From NCBI RefSeq assembly GCF_030063365.1, contig NZ_JASISY010000005.1, positions 186,001 to 250,000 on the forward strand: DNA of 64,000 nt, in the 5' to 3' direction. Origin of the DNA: Cryobacterium sp. PH29-G1 (GTDB lineage Bacteria > Actinomycetota > Actinomycetes > Actinomycetales > Microbacteriaceae). The translations under genes were made by a program, and so were the position numbers. Below are positions 50,177-59,181 of this stretch, in pieces. The notes beneath the pieces were generated by a model that worked only from the letters and a program-made list of their open reading frames with translations, was not told where the DNA came from and did no database searches. How positions within the stretch are numbered: position 1 is the stretch's first letter; the number at the start of each line of letters is the position of its first letter.

Positions 50177-50211
50177 TGCACGCGCGGGTTTACCAGCGCA
50201 GGAAGGTTGAA

Positions 50212-50631
50212 ATGCCACTCGTCGCCGACTACAGCACCTTTACAGACGCGCGCTCACATCTCAAGGAAGTGTTCGATGCCACCGCGCGCGGGCGAACTGT
50301 AACCGTGCAGCGCGATGGTCAGCTCTCTGCGGTCATGCCGGTAGATCGGCTGCGTGCATACTTCTCTCGAACTGTATCGCCGCGCGTACGCGTCACTCGG
50401 GAAGACGACCACACTATTGCGTTGATGGATGGTCGCCCCTTCGTGTCTGAGGGTACGGATGTTGACGGCGCGCTCGCTGACCTCGCCCTTTCCCTTCGGG
50501 AGTACGCCGAAGACTGGAACGACCGGCTGGAGCATGCGCCGAATCACGCCGACAACTGGGCGCTTGTGCAGCTAATCAAACTTTCAACCGACGAGCAGCT
50601 CCTCGAATGGCTTGAGCGCGGCGGTGAGTAG
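50212..50631 (+). CDS. Phd/YefM-family antitoxin
   Basis: 139 aa from the ATG at 50212 with AGGAAGG upstream; the frame opens earlier at 50134 but overlaps the operator. MPLVADYSTFTDARSHLKEV with TVTVQRDGQLSAVMPVDRLR is a Phd-like N-terminal domain; the C-terminal half (about residues 65-139) is acidic and helical. The pair with the next gene is widespread in actinobacteria. The last residues GGE and stop overlap the GTG of the toxin gene. Confidence 0.85.
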   Translation: MPLVADYSTFTDARSHLKEVFDATARGRTVTVQRDGQLSAVMPVDRLRAYFSRTVSPRVRVTREDDHTIALMDGRPFVSEGTDVDGALADLALSLREYAEDWNDRLEHAPNHADNWALVQLIKLSTDEQLLEWLERGGE

Positions 50632-51073
50632 GTACCCGGCCGCGACCCGCGAGGACCACGACGATTTCTGCGTCGCGGAGAAGTGGCAACTCGTACGCGG
50701 AGCATCAGGACAGCCTGTCCGGCATCACCGCACCTATGAGTTGGCGCTCTGGGACGGGCAAATCCTCCGAACTCGGATCTCCAGGCCGGTCGACAGGTCA
50801 ACGTACTCTGCCGGGATGTGGACCCACATCCTGCGAACCCAGCTTGCCCTTGACGCTGAGGCGTTCTGGGCATGTGTTCGCGACAAGAAGTTGCCGGACC
50901 GCGGGGCCCCCGAAACTGTGACCCAGAAGGAGCCCTTGCCGCTGTATCTCGTTCGGGCGCTCAGCGAACTCGGCGTTGACGAAAGTGAGAGCCTGGCACT
51001 CACCGCGGCGGAAGCGGCGCAGCTGCTCAGCGAGAAGATGGCCGAGGTCTATGGTCATCAACGCGGTTCGTGA
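50624..51073 (+). CDS. Toxin partner ('cytotoxic translational repressor' type)
   Basis: 149 aa from a GTG at 50624, overlapping the antitoxin by eight bases. REDHDDFCVAEKWQLVRGAS, HHRTYELALWDGQILRTRIS and FWACVRDKKLPDRGAP match an actinobacterial family usually annotated as cytotoxic translational repressor of a toxin-antitoxin system. The middle (about 30-85) is a small SH3-like or HicA-like beta domain by appearance only; the mechanism is not established. Gene order and overlap support a type II module. Confidence 0.78.
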   Translation: MSRYPAATREDHDDFCVAEKWQLVRGASGQPVRHHRTYELALWDGQILRTRISRPVDRSTYSAGMWTHILRTQLALDAEAFWACVRDKKLPDRGAPETVTQKEPLPLYLVRALSELGVDESESLALTAAEAAQLLSEKMAEVYGHQRGS

Positions 51074-51147
51074 GCGATTCGTCATTTACTGGACCAACGA
51101 TGCTTCCGGAATGGTCGCCGTGCCCGTGGCTCTATGGCCTGTTTGTG

Positions 51148-51288
51148 CTGCGCTGCAACGCTGTCAAGGCCAGCATGGAAGAGGTTACTGTACGTGTCGA
51201 GCGTCTCCTTGTCGGAGGCGTGTCCGAGCATCCGTTGAAGCGCTTTAACGTTGGCGCCGGCCGAGGCAAATCGAATCGCGTACTCGGT
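51148..51288 (-). pseudogene. Tyrosine recombinase (integrase) C-terminal remnant
   Basis: The minus-strand frame keeps FASAGANVKALQRMLGHASD and TLDTYSNLFHAGLDSVAA, with the catalytic His (LGHAS) and nucleophile Tyr (DTYSNLF). The upstream HxxR box and the whole N-terminal domain are gone. The tail beyond SVAA is not conserved. This is the only integrase core sequence in the island. Confidence 0.85.
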
Positions 51289-51454
51289 CTTCTTCGTGGG
51301 CCTGGCGACCAGGTCGTCTTTTACCACCGTCAGGACGCTCAACCAGTTCAGCGTCGTCGAGCCACTCGAGACTCTCGACCGGGTGGCTCGCCAGCCTAGC
51401 CGCGATCGCGGTTGCGGTCTCGCGCCAAGAGGTGAGCTCGGATCGAGCCCGTCC

Positions 51455-51535
51455 TGCTCCGATTTATCCTTTGGCGAATTCCTGAACAACGCTTTCGCTT
51501 CTGTTCTGTGGTTTGTACCGCGCGTGCTGAGTCCG
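51455..51535 (+). pseudogene. Remnant of a copy of the 44445 membrane-protein gene
   Basis: The plus-strand frame reads CSDLSFGEFLNNAFASVLWF, against SDGDLTFGQSLWNNALASVLW in the 44445 protein. DNA similarity is visible over about 75 bp. The copy has no start and breaks off at the C-terminus of the PucR-type gene, which probably marks the right edge of the island. Confidence 0.7.
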
Positions 51536-51536
51536 C

Positions 51537-52787
51537 TCAAGCGCTCCGGGGAGCTGCCCGCAGGGGCGCCCGCACGGGGGTCGCCCACAAGCCGGCCAGT
51601 CGCACTGCTCGAAGTGCGGTGAAAAGTTCGGCCGCCTGCACGGGTTTGGCCACGGAACGCCCGGTCATCTCGCTTATCCGCCCCAGTCGGTGAAGCACCG
51701 TATTTCGGTGACAATGAAGCTGCTTGCCACACTCGGCAGTCGAACCGTCGGTGGCAAACCAGCATTCAAGCGTGTCCAGCAGTACGCGTGCATCATCTGG
51801 ATCAAGGTCAGCCAGCCCGCCGAGAACGCCGTCGCGGAGTTCGACAGCGTATGCGGGTTGGGACACGAGCATGGTGTCGATCGGGGCCGCGCCGTAGGAA
51901 TGCACTCCCACCGCGGCGGGGGCGATGCAACGCATGGCTAAAAGCGCTTGTCGCACCGCGGCAGGCGCGCGCTCGAGGCCCTGTAGCGGCAGGCTCGCCC
52001 CGATTCGTGAACTGACGGTTCCGGCCAGTGCGTGCGCGGCGGCGGAGGGGTGCGCACCCGCACCGCTTCCGAGCAGGCCCAGATACTCACCTTTCCACGG
52101 CGCCCAGGCGGAGCTGACCCCCATCCCTCGCAGCCGGTCGGTTATGGCGGGAATCGGGTCATCATCTGAGTGCCGCATTTCAACGGCAAGAACGACGAAG
52201 GTTGCCTGGTTGGGAAGGCCAAGAGCACGAACCGCTCGACCGGCATCGCCCGAGAACTCGCCTTCCAGAATCGAGAGCAGCATGACGTTTTTACTCTGCT
52301 GGTCTTTGCGTTCTCGTTCGTCGACGACCTCTCGGTACGTCTCCGCGGCGGCGTTCGAGTACCGGTCGATAATGCCCCATACTCCGGATGACGCGGTGAG
52401 CAGCGCGGTTGCGTGTTCCGGCGTCGTCGCCTTCGCCATCAACGCGTCCCACAGGTGTAGACCGGCAAGCCGGTATGCGTGCAGGAGGCTCGCCATGGGG
52501 ATGCCGTGCTCCGCCTTCACCCGGCCGGCATGGCGGGGGGCAGCGAGCGAGTCATTGATGCCCAGCAGGCACTGCAGGATCGCCTCGAGGTTGTCATGCA
52601 CGATGCCTTCGAGCACACCGGCACCGAGCACGCTCTCGGCGTAGTCGTGCTCGCCGTTGATGATCTGGGCAACGACGCTGTCTGACAGCTCGCCAACCGA
52701 GTCGATCATGCCCGAGAAGAGCTCGCGAGCGCCCTCCACTAATACATCCGGGGTCGGCATACTCTGCGGCGCTTCATTGCGTTCCAT
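51537..52787 (-). CDS. PucR/CdaR-type transcriptional regulator
   Basis: 416 aa from the ATG at 52787; TACACT ends six bases before it. The N-terminal ~160 residues are all-helical ([40 protein letters not shown]), like RsbRD-type N-terminal domains often found in PucR proteins. A middle GGDEF-like CdaR domain (about 175-300) and a C-terminal PucR helix-turn-helix ([39 protein letters not shown]) follow. It diverges from the aldehyde dehydrogenase operon and probably controls it through the palindrome at 52820. The last ~15 residues enter island-edge sequence. Confidence 0.87.
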   Translation of the reverse strand: MERNEAPQSMPTPDVLVEGARELFSGMIDSVGELSDSVVAQIINGEHDYAESVLGAGVLEGIVHDNLEAILQCLLGINDSLAAPRHAGRVKAEHGIPMASLLHAYRLAGLHLWDALMAKATTPEHATALLTASSGVWGIIDRYSNAAAETYREVVDERERKDQQSKNVMLLSILEGEFSGDAGRAVRALGLPNQATFVVLAVEMRHSDDDPIPAITDRLRGMGVSSAWAPWKGEYLGLLGSGAGAHPSAAAHALAGTVSSRIGASLPLQGLERAPAAVRQALLAMRCIAPAAVGVHSYGAAPIDTMLVSQPAYAVELRDGVLGGLADLDPDDARVLLDTLECWFATDGSTAECGKQLHCHRNTVLHRLGRISEMTGRSVAKPVQAAELFTALRAVRLAGLWATPVRAPLRAAPRSA

Positions 52788-52819
52788 TCGCTCAGTGTAA
52801 TCCGGTGCCTATTCCGTTT

Positions 52820-52839
52820 CGTTGTGCGGCCGCACAACG
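52820..52839. promoter_or_regulatory. Perfect 20-bp palindrome between PucR gene and ALDH operon
   Basis: Half-site CGTTGTGCGG followed by its exact complement, centred at 52829.5. It lies 33-52 bp before the regulator start and 117-136 bp before the dehydrogenase start, near the -35 region of the regulator promoter. It is the natural operator candidate for this divergent pair. Confidence 0.75.
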
Positions 52840-52955
52840 CACAGGACCAAAATAGCGGCGGCGGCCCATCGCTATCACCGACGGTGGAGTCGAGACTGGC
52901 CTGACACCGCGACCCGGAATTCGAGTCGCCGTCCGGTAACAATCAAGGGAGATTG

Positions 52956-54707
52956 ATGACCACCACCGATCCGATGTCGAGGACACAGGCCATTCCGGCC
53001 CTCGACCAGCAGCAGCGCGATCAACTCGACGCCGCTATCATCGAGTTGGCCTCGGGTGCCGAGCGGTGGGCCAGCACCCCGCTTTCCGAACGCGCCGGAC
53101 TATTGGGAGCTGTGCACGCAGCCATGACGGGGGCCGCCCAGGAATGGGCGGAGACCGCCGCTATGATCAAAGGACTGGCCCCGTCATCCCAGCTCGTGGG
53201 GGAAGAGTGGATCGCCGGCCCGTATGCCGGCCTTTCCGGCGCCGGCACCCTCGCTCAGTCCATCGCAGCCCTCGCTGCTGGGACGAGCCCGCTTGCCGGC
53301 AGCCGGTTCGGAACGGCGCCCGGCGGTCGCGTCACCATCCCGGTACTTCCGGCCAACGCGCACGAGTGGTTGCTGCTGCACGGATTCAGCGCTGAGATCT
53401 GGATGGCTCCTGGCCGCTCCCCCGAGGAGGTACGGGCAAGCGCTGGCCTCGGTGAGCTCACGCCCACAACGTCGGGCGGAGTGGGACTCGTGCTCGGTGC
53501 CGGCAATATCACGTCGATTCCGCCGCTCGATGTGCTGTACGAGATTGTCGCGAACAACCGGTCGGTGCTACTCAAGCTCAACCCGGTCATGGCCGGAATG
53601 AAATCGGTTTTCGACAGGGCCCTCGCCCCCCTGATCAACTTCGGAGTGCTGCGTATCGTGCAGGGCGCTGGCGACGTTGGTGCGTATCTCACGCAGCACG
53701 ATGGCATCGCTCACGTGCATATCACCGGGAGTGCGGCAACGCACGATGCCATCGTCTGGGGAACGGGCGAGGAGGCGGCGAGCCGCAAAGCGACAGGCAC
53801 CCCGCTACTGGCCAAACCGATCACGAGCGAACTCGGCGGAGTATCGCCCATCATTATCGTTCCGAGCGCATGGACGAAGCATGACCTGCGCTATCAGGCC
53901 GAGCACGTCGTTACTCAGCGCCTGCACAACGGCGGATACAACTGCATTGCCGGCCAAGTGGTTGTAGTCAGCAGCAACTGGCCTCAGAAGAAAGCGTTCC
54001 TCGCCGAACTCCGACGGGCACTGGCGGCAGCCCCGCAACGCCCAGCCTGGTACCCCGGCAGCGATGGGCGAATGCAAGCCGCCTCCGCCGCCTATCCGAC
54101 CGCGGAGCGGATGGGCCAGAACGGCTGCCGCCTGCTGATCGATGTCAAAGCCGAAGACGACGCATCGAATGTGATCACCACCGAATATTTCTCCCCGGTG
54201 CTGGGTGTTGTCGAAGTACCGGGCACGGGGCAGGCCTTCCTCGACGCTGCCGTCACGCTCGCCAATGACGAGTTCGTCGGCACCCTCGGTGCGAATCTCA
54301 TTGTCGAGCCGAAGGTCATCCGGCAGCTCGGAACCGGGTTCCTCGATTCCATTGCACGTCTGCGCTACGGCACGATCGCCATCAATGCTTGGACCGGCCT
54401 CGGATTTCTCACCGCAACCGCATCGTGGGGCGCTTATCCCGGTGCCACCATCGACAACGTGCAGAGCGGCATCGGAACCGTGCACAACGCGCTGCTCATC
54501 GATCGGCCCGAGCGCACAATCGTTCGCGGCCCGTTCCGGCCGTTTCCGCGATCGTTTGCACACGGAGAATTCGCTCTTTTCCCGAAGCCGCCGTGGTTCG
54601 TGCAGGCGCGTTCCGCCGCGACGACCGGACGTCGTCTAGCCGGTTTCGCGGCCAAACCGTCATGGCTGAAGATGCCCGCAATCTTCCTGGCGGCTTTCCG
54701 GGCCTGA
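52956..54707 (+). CDS. Aldehyde dehydrogenase family protein, long form
   Basis: 583 aa from the ATG at 52956 with AAGGGAGA upstream. It is about 100 residues longer than usual aldehyde dehydrogenases. The fold has GLVLGAGNITSIPPLDVLYE in place of the usual PWN motif, the catalytic Glu in TSELGGVSPIII and catalytic Cys in NGGYNCIAGQVVVV. A basic C-terminal extension (FPRSFAHGEFALFPKPPWF) is unlike NAD-binding parts of the core family. It should oxidise an aldehyde to an acid for the ligase encoded next. It is first in a three-gene operon. Confidence 0.88.
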   Translation: MTTTDPMSRTQAIPALDQQQRDQLDAAIIELASGAERWASTPLSERAGLLGAVHAAMTGAAQEWAETAAMIKGLAPSSQLVGEEWIAGPYAGLSGAGTLAQSIAALAAGTSPLAGSRFGTAPGGRVTIPVLPANAHEWLLLHGFSAEIWMAPGRSPEEVRASAGLGELTPTTSGGVGLVLGAGNITSIPPLDVLYEIVANNRSVLLKLNPVMAGMKSVFDRALAPLINFGVLRIVQGAGDVGAYLTQHDGIAHVHITGSAATHDAIVWGTGEEAASRKATGTPLLAKPITSELGGVSPIIIVPSAWTKHDLRYQAEHVVTQRLHNGGYNCIAGQVVVVSSNWPQKKAFLAELRRALAAAPQRPAWYPGSDGRMQAASAAYPTAERMGQNGCRLLIDVKAEDDASNVITTEYFSPVLGVVEVPGTGQAFLDAAVTLANDEFVGTLGANLIVEPKVIRQLGTGFLDSIARLRYGTIAINAWTGLGFLTATASWGAYPGATIDNVQSGIGTVHNALLIDRPERTIVRGPFRPFPRSFAHGEFALFPKPPWFVQARSAATTGRRLAGFAAKPSWLKMPAIFLAAFRA

Positions 54708-54766
54708 CCGTTTGGTCGTCCCGCACGCTCCCCCACCACTCATTCCCAGCCAGAAGGCGAGCCGCC

Positions 54767-56353
54767 GTGTTCACCAGTCCCTTTCCCGACGTCGAAATCC
54801 CCGATCTCAGCGTCTTCGACTATCTCTTCGGTTCGCTCGAACCCGCATCCGCCGACCGCATCGCCCTCACCGATGGGGCGACCCGTGAGACCACAACGTA
54901 CGGCGAGCTAGTGCGCCAGATCGAAGCAGTTGCGGGGGCGCTCGCCGCTCGTGGCATCGGTGTGGGTAGCGTCGTGGCGCTGCACTCCCCGAACCGGCCC
55001 GCTTTCGCCGTGGCATTCCACGGCATTCTCCGCGCTGGTGCCACTGCGACGACGGTCAACGCGCTGTCGACGGCCGGTGAGATGGCAACGCAGCTGACCG
55101 ACTCCAAAGCGGTAGCCATCATCGCAGCGGATGCGCTGTTCACCGTTTCTGCGCAAGCCGGCGATCTCGCCGGTGTGTCAGCTCACAACATCATGAGCAT
55201 CGGGACGGTCGGCGGGAGCACCAGTCTTGCCGACCTGATCGGGGAGGCGCATCCCGCGCCCGAGGTGAGCTTCGATCCGGCAACGCACCTGGCCGTGCTG
55301 CCCTACAGTTCGGGCACGACAGGCAAGGCCAAGGGCGTCATGCTCACCCATCGCAATCTCGTGGCCAATGTTGCGCAGTCGGCACCCATCATCGGCGTGA
55401 GCGCCGATGATCGCGTTCTGGCTGTGCTGCCGTTCTTCCACATCTACGGCATGACGGTGTTGCTCAACATCTCTCTGGCACAACGAACCAACCTGGTGAC
55501 CATGGCCAGATTCGATCTGACCGATTTCCTCAGTCTCATCCAGTCCGAACGCATCACCTACGTCTTCATCGCTCCTCCCATCGCGGTGGCGCTGGCGAAG
55601 CATCCGCTGGTTGGCGAATTTGACCTGTCGAGTCTGCGCACGGTGTTTTCGGGGGCGGCGCCCCTGGACGGCATCGTCGGCGGTGCTGTTGCCGAGCGGC
55701 TGAAGTGCGAGGTACTCCAGGGCTACGGAATGACCGAGATGAGTCCAGTCTCGCATGCCGCACCCCGAGGTCGAACCGATATTCCCCTGAACTCGGTCGG
55801 TCTCACCGTGCCCAACGTTCAGTGCCGCATCGTTAACCCGCTCACCGGCGATGACATCGAGATCCCGGCCGTGGGTGTGAGTGAGCCCGGCGAATTGCTG
55901 TGCCGCGGCCCGAACATCATGGTGGGTTACCTCGGAAACGATGAAGCAACCCGGGCGACTATTGACGCCGACGGTTTTCTGCACACCGGCGACATCGCGA
56001 CGGTGAGCGCCGAGGGGTACGTGACTGTCGTTGACCGGCTCAAAGAGCTCATCAAATACAAGGGTTATCAGGTCGCGCCCGCGGAGCTTGAGGCGTTGTT
56101 ACTGGGGCATCCCCAAATCGCCGACGCCGCGGTCATCGGCGTGATCGACGCGGATGGTGAAGAGGTGCCGAAAGCATTCCTGAGACTGCAGCCGGAGGCA
56201 ACGCTCACCGGGGACGCCGTCATGATTTGGGTCGCCGATCGGGTAGCCCCGCATAAGAAGGTTCGACAGGTGGAAATGATCGACTTCATCCCGAAGTCGG
56301 CGTCAGGCAAGATCCTGCGCAAGGATCTGCGGTCAAAAGGAGCGCTCGTATGA
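54767..56353 (+). CDS. Acyl-CoA synthetase (4-coumarate-CoA ligase-like)
   Basis: 528 aa from a GTG at 54767 with AGAAGGCGAG upstream; the longer open frame overlaps the dehydrogenase. ANL motifs: P-loop YSSGTTGKAKGVML, GYGMTEMSPVSH, the hinge VDRLKELIKYKGYQVAPAEL and the catalytic Lys in PKSASGKILRKDLR. It activates a carboxylic acid to its CoA thioester through an adenylate. Similarity by eye is to 4CL-like aryl/fatty-acid ligases; the acid is unknown. It is 59 bp after the dehydrogenase and overlaps the GMC gene by four bases. Confidence 0.93.
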   Translation: MFTSPFPDVEIPDLSVFDYLFGSLEPASADRIALTDGATRETTTYGELVRQIEAVAGALAARGIGVGSVVALHSPNRPAFAVAFHGILRAGATATTVNALSTAGEMATQLTDSKAVAIIAADALFTVSAQAGDLAGVSAHNIMSIGTVGGSTSLADLIGEAHPAPEVSFDPATHLAVLPYSSGTTGKAKGVMLTHRNLVANVAQSAPIIGVSADDRVLAVLPFFHIYGMTVLLNISLAQRTNLVTMARFDLTDFLSLIQSERITYVFIAPPIAVALAKHPLVGEFDLSSLRTVFSGAAPLDGIVGGAVAERLKCEVLQGYGMTEMSPVSHAAPRGRTDIPLNSVGLTVPNVQCRIVNPLTGDDIEIPAVGVSEPGELLCRGPNIMVGYLGNDEATRATIDADGFLHTGDIATVSAEGYVTVVDRLKELIKYKGYQVAPAELEALLLGHPQIADAAVIGVIDADGEEVPKAFLRLQPEATLTGDAVMIWVADRVAPHKKVRQVEMIDFIPKSASGKILRKDLRSKGALV

Positions 56354-57978
56354 GTAACAACACTGAAGAATTCGACTACATAGTCGTCGGTGCCGGATCG
56401 GCCGGAGCCGCTGTCGCAGCTCGACTCACCGAAGACGCGAGCATCTCCGTTCTGCTGCTCGAAGCCGGCGGCGTCGACGATATGCAGGAGATCGTGATCC
56501 CGGCAGCTTTCCCGAAACTGTTCAAATCCGACGCCGATTGGAATTACCAGACCGAGCCGCAGGATGAGCTGGAGGGGCGGTCGATCTACTGGCCCCGTGG
56601 CAAGGTACTCGGCGGCTCATCCTCCATGAACGCCATGATGTGGGTGCGCGGATTCGCTGCCGACTACGACAACTGGGCGAGGCTCGCCGGGGCCGACTGG
56701 TCGTACGAGGCGCTCCTGCCGTATTTCCGCAAAGCGGAGGCGGTGGAGGGCAACACCGATCCCGACCAGGGCACGGACGGCGCGAATTCGATCTCGCACC
56801 AACGCAGTCCACGATCGCACACCGCAACGTTTCTTGAGGCGGCCGTCGAAGCCGGAATGCCACGCGTAGCGCCGAACTCGGCAAACCCGGAAGGGGTCAG
56901 CCAGACAATGGTGAGCCAGCGCGGCGGCCTGCGGCACAGCACGTCGGCCGCCTACCTTGCGCCGGCAGCCGAGCGCTCCAACCTTGTCGTTCGCACCGGG
57001 GCACACGCCACTCGCGTGCTGTTCGAGGGAACCCGTGCTGTCGGTGTCGAGTACCTGAGCGCGGGCACCCCGGCCTCGGTCTTCGCGCGCCGGGAGATCG
57101 TGCTGAGTGGCGGAGCGGTGAATACACCGCAGTTGCTCATGCTGTCGGGCATCGGCGATGCGCCCCATCTCCGCTCCCTCGGAATCACCGTGCTCGTCGA
57201 TGCTCCAGAGGTCGGCTCGAACATGCGCGACCACCTGTTCGCGGCGCTCGCGGTCGATACCGACGCTGACACCCTCTTCGGTGCCGAGACCGAGGAACAG
57301 CTCAACGATTTCGTCTCGCAGCAGCGCGGCATGCTCACCTCCAACGTTGCGGAGGCGTACGGTTTCGTCAAGACCGACCCGTCGCTCGCCTTCCCCGACA
57401 TCGAGGTGCTCTTCGCCGCCGTGCCGTATATCGGTGAGGGACTCGTGGCCGCGCCGCGGCACGGCGTCAGTGTCGGTGCCATCCTGCTGCAGCCCAAGAG
57501 CCTCGGAACCGTGCGACTCGCCTCCGCCGATCCGCTCGCGAAACCGCTGATCGATCCGAATTATTTGGGCGATCCGAACGGAGAAGATCGTGACACACTG
57601 CTCGCGGGCCTCGGCGTGTGTGAGCGAATTCTTGCCGCCACGGCATTTGCTCCCACGCGAAGTGACGGCAAGTTCATCCAACCCGCCGGGTCGGATGCGC
57701 AGACCGTGGCCGAGCGTGATGCATTGGTGATCGATCAGTTCTCGCAGACCCTGTACCACCCGACGAGCACTGCTCGCATGGGATCGGATGCCGGATCGGT
57801 GGTGGACCCTGAGCTGCGTGTGCGCGGCGTGCAGGGGCTTCGCATCGCCGACGCGTCGATCATGCCGGAGATCATCCGGGGGCACACGAATGCTCCATCC
57901 ATCATCATCGGCGAGAAGGCGGCTGATCTTCTGCGCGCATCGGTGTCGACCAGAGTGGAAGCGGCTTCGGTTCATTGA
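56350..57978 (+). CDS. GMC-family oxidoreductase (choline/alcohol dehydrogenase type)
   Basis: 542 aa. The FAD motif DYIVVGAGSAGAAVAARLTE starts at residue ~10, WPRGKVLGGSSSMNAMMWVRG is the GMC signature 1, LSGGAVNTPQLLMLSGIG is signature 2, and the active-site pair is His in LYHPTSTARMG and Asn in GHTNAPSIIIGEKAADL. It oxidises an alcohol to an aldehyde with FAD. With the dehydrogenase and ligase upstream it gives an alcohol-to-acyl-CoA route. It is the last gene of the operon. Confidence 0.94.
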   Translation: MSNNTEEFDYIVVGAGSAGAAVAARLTEDASISVLLLEAGGVDDMQEIVIPAAFPKLFKSDADWNYQTEPQDELEGRSIYWPRGKVLGGSSSMNAMMWVRGFAADYDNWARLAGADWSYEALLPYFRKAEAVEGNTDPDQGTDGANSISHQRSPRSHTATFLEAAVEAGMPRVAPNSANPEGVSQTMVSQRGGLRHSTSAAYLAPAAERSNLVVRTGAHATRVLFEGTRAVGVEYLSAGTPASVFARREIVLSGGAVNTPQLLMLSGIGDAPHLRSLGITVLVDAPEVGSNMRDHLFAALAVDTDADTLFGAETEEQLNDFVSQQRGMLTSNVAEAYGFVKTDPSLAFPDIEVLFAAVPYIGEGLVAAPRHGVSVGAILLQPKSLGTVRLASADPLAKPLIDPNYLGDPNGEDRDTLLAGLGVCERILAATAFAPTRSDGKFIQPAGSDAQTVAERDALVIDQFSQTLYHPTSTARMGSDAGSVVDPELRVRGVQGLRIADASIMPEIIRGHTNAPSIIIGEKAADLLRASVSTRVEAASVH

Positions 57979-58099
57979 GGTGAGTCCGGCGGCGAGGATC
58001 ACTCGGCAGCGCCGCCGGCCAATGTCCGGATGGTTGCCCCTGTAGCGATGTTCCCCGACGCGCTGGGCGCTTTCCCCGGGGAGGGGCGCCCCACGCCCG

Positions 58100-58105
58100 T
58101 AGTGT
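58100..58105 (+). promoter_or_regulatory. -10 box of the 58112 hydrolase (leaderless)
   Basis: TAGTGT ends six bases before the GTG at 58112. It matches the TANNNT pattern and fixes the start. Confidence 0.5.
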
Positions 58106-58111
58106 GGCCAT

Positions 58112-59122
58112 GTGAACGAAACCGCGCCCCGGGCGCCGAAAAAGAATCGACCGCGGTACGCGGCGGGCCAGCCGTCGGCGCCAACAGCCTCGCCTCGGCT
58201 CGCCTGGATCGTGCGCGTGGTCGCTGCCGCCGGCGTTCTGGTCGTCGCTTGGGCGTGCCTGACCGGGTGGGGCGCGATCGTGCACGGCCACCCGCTCTAC
58301 GCCGTGCTTCTCGTCGCGACGTTGCTCGCATCCGCTCTCGTCGGCTGGCGCACAGTTCGACCCCGGCCCGGGAGAACCACCTGGCGCCGCATTCTCCGCA
58401 TCGCGCTGGTCGTCGTGTCGATCGCGTGGATCGCGCTGATGGCCTGGCTGCGCCCGTTCTCTGCGGACGAGCCGGCCGTGGCTGCGATGGACTCCGACAC
58501 CAGCGTCACCGTCGCTGAGGACGCGACCCGGATCGTGCTGACCCCAACTGGAGTGGTCAGTACGACGGGGGTGTTCTTTCAGCCCGGCGCAAAGGTGGAT
58601 GCCCGGGCATACGCCGCGGTCCTGCGCCCCCTGGCCGAATCCGGTTACACCGTCATCATCCCCAAGCAACCGCTCAGCATCGCCTTTCTGGCCATCACGA
58701 CCTTCGACGCCGCCAGAAGCGACTTCCCCGGCATCACGCGGTGGGTCGTGGGCGGGCATTCCCTGGGTGGAACCGTTGCCGCAATTCAAGCGGATGCCGG
58801 CGACAGCAACCCTGTCGCACCCGTCGTGGGTCTGCTGCTCTATGCCTCGTATCCCGCGAACGACATCAGTACCTCGCTGACCACCCCCGTGCTGTCGATC
58901 TCGGCGACCAACGACGGGCTCGCCACACCGGAGAAGATCGAGGCGTCCAAACAGATTTTGCCCGCCGAATCCACGTTCACCGTGATCGACGGAGCCGTGC
59001 ACGCCTTCTTCGGCGACTATGGACCGCAGCCCGGCGACGGAACCCCCGCGGTCAGTCATGACGACGCTCGCGGCCAGATTTCGCGCGACACCGTCGCCTT
59101 CGTCAGCAAACTCAGCGAGTGA
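58112..59122 (+). CDS. Membrane-anchored alpha/beta hydrolase
   Basis: 336 aa from a GTG. Three transmembrane helices (about residues 30-52, 58-75, 90-112) are followed by an extracytoplasmic alpha/beta hydrolase domain with the nucleophile elbow VVGGHSLGGTVAA, a likely acid in SATNDGLATPEKIE and the catalytic His in DGAVHAFFGDYG. The YTVIIPKQPLSIAFLA region and overall length match the actinobacterial alpha/beta hydrolase family with DUF-like annotation (often 'alpha/beta hydrolase'). The substrate is unknown. Confidence 0.88.
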   Translation: MNETAPRAPKKNRPRYAAGQPSAPTASPRLAWIVRVVAAAGVLVVAWACLTGWGAIVHGHPLYAVLLVATLLASALVGWRTVRPRPGRTTWRRILRIALVVVSIAWIALMAWLRPFSADEPAVAAMDSDTSVTVAEDATRIVLTPTGVVSTTGVFFQPGAKVDARAYAAVLRPLAESGYTVIIPKQPLSIAFLAITTFDAARSDFPGITRWVVGGHSLGGTVAAIQADAGDSNPVAPVVGLLLYASYPANDISTSLTTPVLSISATNDGLATPEKIEASKQILPAESTFTVIDGAVHAFFGDYGPQPGDGTPAVSHDDARGQISRDTVAFVSKLSE

Positions 59123-59181
59123 CAAATCTTCCGGGGGCCTAGTTCGCCGGCTCAGCACCGCCCGTACGTCTCGGATCGGAT

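Noticed and set aside
46100-51073. Integron cassette array
   Set aside because: Toxin-antitoxin and GNAT genes are typical cassette cargo, but genes lie in both directions and no attC-like sites or integron integrase were seen.
51082-51765. 227-codon minus-strand gene
   Set aside because: Only the stretch 51148-51288 is integrase-like; the rest overlaps unrelated remnants and the end of the PucR-type gene, so it is a pseudogene fragment and not a gene of this length.
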